A DNA stretch of 7,314 nt from SHZI01 sp964391025 (GTDB lineage Bacteria > Pseudomonadota > Gammaproteobacteria > Steroidobacterales > GCA-2729495): NCBI GenBank assembly GCA_964391025.1, contig CAYMKJ010000138.1, positions 1 to 7,314 of the forward strand, given 5' to 3'. Below the pieces are notes generated by a model that saw only the letters and a list, made by a program, of their open reading frames with translations, was not told the origin of the DNA and ran no database searches. The position numbers and the translations under genes were made by a program. Shown in pieces: positions 4,829 to 7,314 of this stretch. Position 1 is the stretch's first letter; each line of letters starts with the position of its first letter.

Positions 4829-6757
4829 TTATCCCTCCATAACTGTGCGGCCGCGGCTCGCGATCTCGGCAGCAAGGCCCTGCACCAACCGCTCGAGCGG
4901 CATCGTGCCCAGATCCTTGCCACCGCGCGTGCGCACGGCCACCGCATGATTTTGTGCTTCGCGGTCCCCAACGACGACCAGATAGGGAACCCGTTGCAGA
5001 GTGTGCTCGCGAATCTTAAAGCCAATCTTCTCGTTCCGCAAATCCACTTCCGCCCGAACGCCCTGATTTTTCAGGGTTTCCTGAACCTGCCCGGCAAATT
5101 CCGCCTGCCGGTCCGTAATATTGAGAATGGCCACCTGCACGGGGGACAGCCAGGTGGGCAGTCGTCCGGCGTGGTGCTCCAGCAGAATGCCGCAGAAACG
5201 CTCAAGGGAGCCGAACATGGCCCGGTGGAGCATGACGGGCACCCGGCGCTGGCTGTCGTCCCCGACGAAGGAGGCGCCCAGCCGCTCCGGGAGGTTGAAA
5301 TCCACCTGCAGGGTGCCGCACTGCCAGTCCCGGCCAATGGCATCCCTAAGGACAAACTCCAGTTTGGGACCGTAAAACGCTCCCTCGCCCGGGTTGTACT
5401 CGAGATCCAGCCCCCCCGCCCTGGCGGCCGCCCGCAGCGCCGCCTCCGCCTGCTCCCAGATGGCATCGCTGCCGACCCGTTTCGCGGGCCGATCGGAGAA
5501 CTTCACGCGGATATCATCGAAGCCAAAGTCACGGTAGATACCGAGGATCAGGTCGGTAACCGCAACGGACTCGGCCGTAATCTGGTCCTCGGTGCAGAAG
5601 ATGTGGGCGTCATCCTGCGTGAAGGCCCGGACCCGCATCAGGCCATGCAGGGCCCCGGAGGGCTCGTAGCGATGCACCTTGCCGAATTCGCAGAGCCGGA
5701 GCGGCAGGTCCCGATAGCTCTTCAGCCCCTGATTGAAGACCTGCACGTGTCCCGGACAGTTCATCGGCTTGATGGCAAACACCCTCTCATCCGGGGTCTG
5801 GGTCAGGAACATGTGGTCGCCAAACTTTTCCATGTGCCCGGACTGCACCCAGAGGCCACGGTCCATGATCTCCGGCGTGTTCACTTCCTGGTAGCCGGCC
5901 GCCAGCTGCTGCTCCCGCATGTAGCCGATCAGCTGCAGGAACAGGGTCCAGCCCCTGGGATGCCAGAAGACGGCTCCCGGCGCCTCCTCCTGAAAATGGA
6001 ACAGGTCCAGTTCCCGACCGAGCTTGCGATGGTCCCGCTTCTCCGCCTCCTCCAGGCGGGTGAGGTAGGCCTTCAGTGCGGCCTCATCGGGCCAGGCCGT
6101 ACCGTAGATGCGCTGAAGCATCTCGTTGCGGGAATCGCCCCGCCAGTAGGCGCCCGCCAGCTTGGTGAGCTTGAAGGCCTTGAGCTTGCCGGTTGAGGGA
6201 ACATGGGGGCCCCGGCAGAGATCCACCCAGCCGCCTTGCCCATACAGGCTGATCTCCTGGTCTGCCGGGATCGCCGCAATAATTTCCGCCTTATAGCGCT
6301 CGCCGAGATCTGTGAAGAATTTCACGGCGGCATCCCGGGACATCACCCGTCGTTCCACGGGCAGATCGGCCGCGACCAGTTCCTTCATCCGGACCTCAAT
6401 GGCGGAAAGATCCTCGGGGGTGAAGGGTCGCTTGAACGCGAAGTCGTAGTAAAAACCGTCCTCGATCACTGGGCCGATGGTGACCTGGGCTTCAGGAAAC
6501 AGCGACTGGACGGCCTGCGCCAGCAGATGGGCCGTGGAGTGCCGGAGTACTTCCAGGCCAGCTGGATCCTTGGAGGTAATGATGGAGAGCCGCGCGTCCT
6601 GCTCGATCAGGTAGCTTGTGTCGACCAGCTGATCATTCACCCTTCCGGCCAGTGCAGCCCGGGCCAGGCCGGCGCCAATGGCAGCCGCGACCTCGCTGAC
6701 GGAGACCGGGCGATCAAATACTCTCTGGCTGCCATCCGGCAGAGTGATGACGGGCAT
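4829..6757 (-). CDS. thrS: Threonine--tRNA ligase (ThrRS)
   Basis: This cytoplasmic class II synthetase charges tRNA-Thr with threonine using ATP. At 642 aa it has the same length as the E. coli enzyme. Domains in order: TGS domain about 1-61 (MPVITLPDGSQ); editing domain about 62-240, which removes mischarged serine, with H73, H77, C181 and H185 visible in HSTAH and CRGPH; catalytic core about 241-535 with zinc ligands C334 (KPMNCPGH), H385 (TQDDAH) and H511 (VMLHRA); anticodon-binding domain about 536-642 (DLRNEKIGFKIREHT). The ATG is fixed by the conserved N-terminus. Only 16 nt separate it from the tRNA CCA end, and no convincing Shine-Dalgarno sequence is present. There is no room for the long tRNA-mimicking operator that lets E. 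coli ThrRS repress its own message, unless such a leader includes the tRNA itself. The last codons carry the infC ribosome-binding site. Confidence 0.98.
   Translation of the reverse strand: MPVITLPDGSQRVFDRPVSVSEVAAAIGAGLARAALAGRVNDQLVDTSYLIEQDARLSIITSKDPAGLEVLRHSTAHLLAQAVQSLFPEAQVTIGPVIEDGFYYDFAFKRPFTPEDLSAIEVRMKELVAADLPVERRVMSRDAAVKFFTDLGERYKAEIIAAIPADQEISLYGQGGWVDLCRGPHVPSTGKLKAFKLTKLAGAYWRGDSRNEMLQRIYGTAWPDEAALKAYLTRLEEAEKRDHRKLGRELDLFHFQEEAPGAVFWHPRGWTLFLQLIGYMREQQLAAGYQEVNTPEIMDRGLWVQSGHMEKFGDHMFLTQTPDERVFAIKPMNCPGHVQVFNQGLKSYRDLPLRLCEFGKVHRYEPSGALHGLMRVRAFTQDDAHIFCTEDQITAESVAVTDLILGIYRDFGFDDIRVKFSDRPAKRVGSDAIWEQAEAALRAAARAGGLDLEYNPGEGAFYGPKLEFVLRDAIGRDWQCGTLQVDFNLPERLGASFVGDDSQRRVPVMLHRAMFGSLERFCGILLEHHAGRLPTWLSPVQVAILNITDRQAEFAGQVQETLKNQGVRAEVDLRNEKIGFKIREHTLQRVPYLVVVGDREAQNHAVAVRTRGGKDLGTMPLERLVQGLAAEIASRGRTVMEG
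4834..4838 (-). promoter_or_regulatory. Ribosome-binding site of infC inside the end of thrS
   Basis: The minus strand reads ATG GAG GGA TAA AGT ATC across the end of thrS. GGAGG lies in the last sense codons of thrS, with 8 nt between it and the ATC proposed as the infC start. This decides the start: the spacing is ideal for ATC at 4825-4823, and no other initiator-like codon is near. The arrangement resembles the E. coli thrS-infC junction, where a GGAGG overlapping the thrS end precedes an AUU start. Translational coupling of infC to thrS is likely. Confidence 0.85.
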
Positions 6758-6773
6758 GGGTGTTTTACGTTAA

Positions 6774-6849
6774 TGGTAGGCGCGAGTGGAGTCGAACCAC
6801 CGACCCCTTCCATGTCAAGGAAGTGCTCTAACCACTGAGCTACGCGCCT
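6774..6849 (-). tRNA. tRNA-Val (anticodon GAC), CCA encoded
   Basis: This is a complete 76-nt cloverleaf that decodes GUC/GUU valine codons. The acceptor stem AGGCGCG pairs fully with CGCGCCT, followed by discriminator A73 and an encoded CCA (6776-6774). T8 and A9 are in place and the D-arm starts GCTCAGTGGTTAGAGC. The anticodon stem is CTTCC/GGAAG around the loop TTGACAT, giving anticodon GAC after T33. The T-loop is TTCGACT, closed by a stem with one G-T wobble at 49-65. The anticodon arm and variable region resemble E. coli GAC valine tRNAs, and A73 fits valine identity. Its 3' end lies only 16 nt before thrS, so the tRNA is probably cotranscribed with, or excised from, the thrS message. 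Confidence 0.95.
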
Positions 6850-6866
6850 GCTGGGGGCCGGGCGGA

Positions 6867-6896
6867 ACGATACAGAATGGTGGGCGCCCTTAGCAA
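6867..6896 (-). promoter_or_regulatory. Candidate sigma70-type promoter for tRNA-Val (and perhaps thrS)
   Basis: On the minus strand a -35-like TTGCTA (6896-6891) is followed by an 18-nt spacer and a -10-like TATCGT (6872-6867). The tRNA begins 17 nt beyond the -10, leaving room for a short 5' leader of about ten bases. The sequence between the -10 and the tRNA is almost all G and C (CCGCCCGGCCCCC within 6865-6850), the discriminator type known from stringently controlled stable-RNA promoters. The hexamers are only moderate matches, and no other promoter candidate in this 78-nt spacer looks better. This is inference from sequence resemblance. Confidence 0.4.
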
Positions 6897-6927
6897 GATC
6901 AGGGGCACGACGGCGCAGCGGGCAGAC

Positions 6928-7314
6928 TTACCGAGCAGCGGTAACCGGCAGTCCCAGTTCGACGCGGCGCAGGGTCTGCAACTCGTCCCGGAGCCTTGCC
7001 GCCTCCTCAAACTCCAGATTCCGGGCATGCTCGAACATGTCCCTCTCCAGCCTGGAGATCCGCCGCGCCAGTTGCTCCGGGGTCAGCTGCCGGTAGTCGT
7101 CGCGGGGTTCGGCCGCCCGTCGGCCGCGGCGGGACGATGATTCCCGGGCCCCGTCCATGATGTCGCGGACCTCCTTGATGATGCTCCGGGGTTCGATGCG
7201 ATGCTGGCGATTGAACTCCAGCTGCTTCTGCCGCCGCCGGTCGGTTTCGGCGATGGCCCGCTGCATCGAACCGGTGACCTTGTCGGCGTACATGATGGCT
7301 GTGCCGTGCAGATT
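6928..7314 (-). CDS. uvrB: UvrABC system protein B, C-terminal fragment
   Basis: UvrB is the damage-verifying, helicase-like subunit of nucleotide excision repair; it is loaded by UvrA and recruits UvrC. Only the last 128 residues are present, because the gene runs off the high-coordinate edge. The fragment opens with NLHGTAIMYADKVTGSMQRA, which matches the UvrB stretch just after helicase motif VI (usually RARN-NG-AILYAD). A charged linker rich in R, E and S follows at about fragment residues 55-72. A C-terminal UVR domain spans about residues 80-115 and includes HARNLEFEEAARLRDEL; this helical hairpin contacts UvrC. The gene ends with TAA at 6928-6930. No stem followed by a T-run is visible after the stop, so read-through into the tRNA-thrS unit is possible. 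The UvrC subunit also carries a UVR domain, but the YADK region identifies UvrB. Confidence 0.95.
   Translation of the reverse strand, partial: NLHGTAIMYADKVTGSMQRAIAETDRRRQKQLEFNRQHRIEPRSIIKEVRDIMDGARESSSRRGRRAAEPRDDYRQLTPEQLARRISRLERDMFEHARNLEFEEAARLRDELQTLRRVELGLPVTAAR

Noticed and set aside
4946..6196. Open frame of 416 codons on the plus strand opposite thrS
   Set aside because: It is an antisense shadow of ThrRS with no domain and no good ribosome-binding site.
6203..6838. Open frame of 211 codons on the plus strand ending inside the tRNA
   Set aside because: Its end (GASGVEPPTPSM) is the translated antisense of a tRNA, a well-known source of false proteins; the rest is antisense to thrS.
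6881..6890. GGGCGCCC palindrome downstream of uvrB as a terminator
   Set aside because: It has no loop, no adjoining longer stem and no T-run, and lies inside the proposed promoter spacer. I see no terminator for uvrB.
1..7314. Mobile elements, CRISPR arrays, prophage or defence genes
   Set aside because: All sequence is accounted for by conserved core genes and short gaps; no terminal repeats, spaced repeat arrays, integrase or transposase frames are present.

Overview
This window is a conserved translation-gene cluster from a GC-rich proteobacterium. Every supported gene lies on the minus strand, so transcription runs from high to low coordinates. The order is uvrB (3' end only), tRNA-Val(GAC), thrS, infC, rpmI, rplT, pheS, pheT, ihfA (5' end only). 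The thrS-infC-rpmI-rplT-pheS-pheT-ihfA order is the classical gammaproteobacterial arrangement. IHF-alpha, and protein lengths and key residues that line up almost one for one with E. coli ThrRS (642 aa) and PheS (327 aa), support a gammaproteobacterium outside the enterics. I cannot name the genus.

Layout in the direction of transcription: the C-terminal 128 residues of UvrB (7314-6928); a 78-nt spacer with a plausible tRNA promoter and a GC-rich discriminator; tRNA-Val(GAC) with encoded CCA (6849-6774); a 16-nt gap; thrS (6757-4829); infC, which has no ATG at its true start and appears to begin at an ATC three nt after the thrS stop (4825-4307); a 149-nt leader with short repeats and two back-to-back hairpins; rpmI with a GTG start (4157-3963); rplT (3950-3564); a 34-nt gap with a perfect 7-bp hairpin; pheS (3529-2546); pheT (2524-134); and ihfA (117 to the window edge).

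The genes work together in translation. Threonyl- and phenylalanyl-tRNA synthetases charge tRNAs, IF3 controls initiation fidelity, and bL35 and bL20 build the large subunit. ihfA encodes one half of the IHF nucleoid protein. Three control points can be read from the sequence: the non-canonical infC start with a ribosome-binding site inside the end of thrS (IF3 autoregulation), the structured rpmI leader (candidate bL20 autoregulation), and the tRNA placed directly before thrS.

I found no mobile element, CRISPR array, defence system or unknown gene cluster. The region is ordinary core genome. The points of interest are regulatory variations on a known operon, not a new system. The plus strand holds only shadow reading frames. 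No stretch longer than 300 bases lacks a gene.
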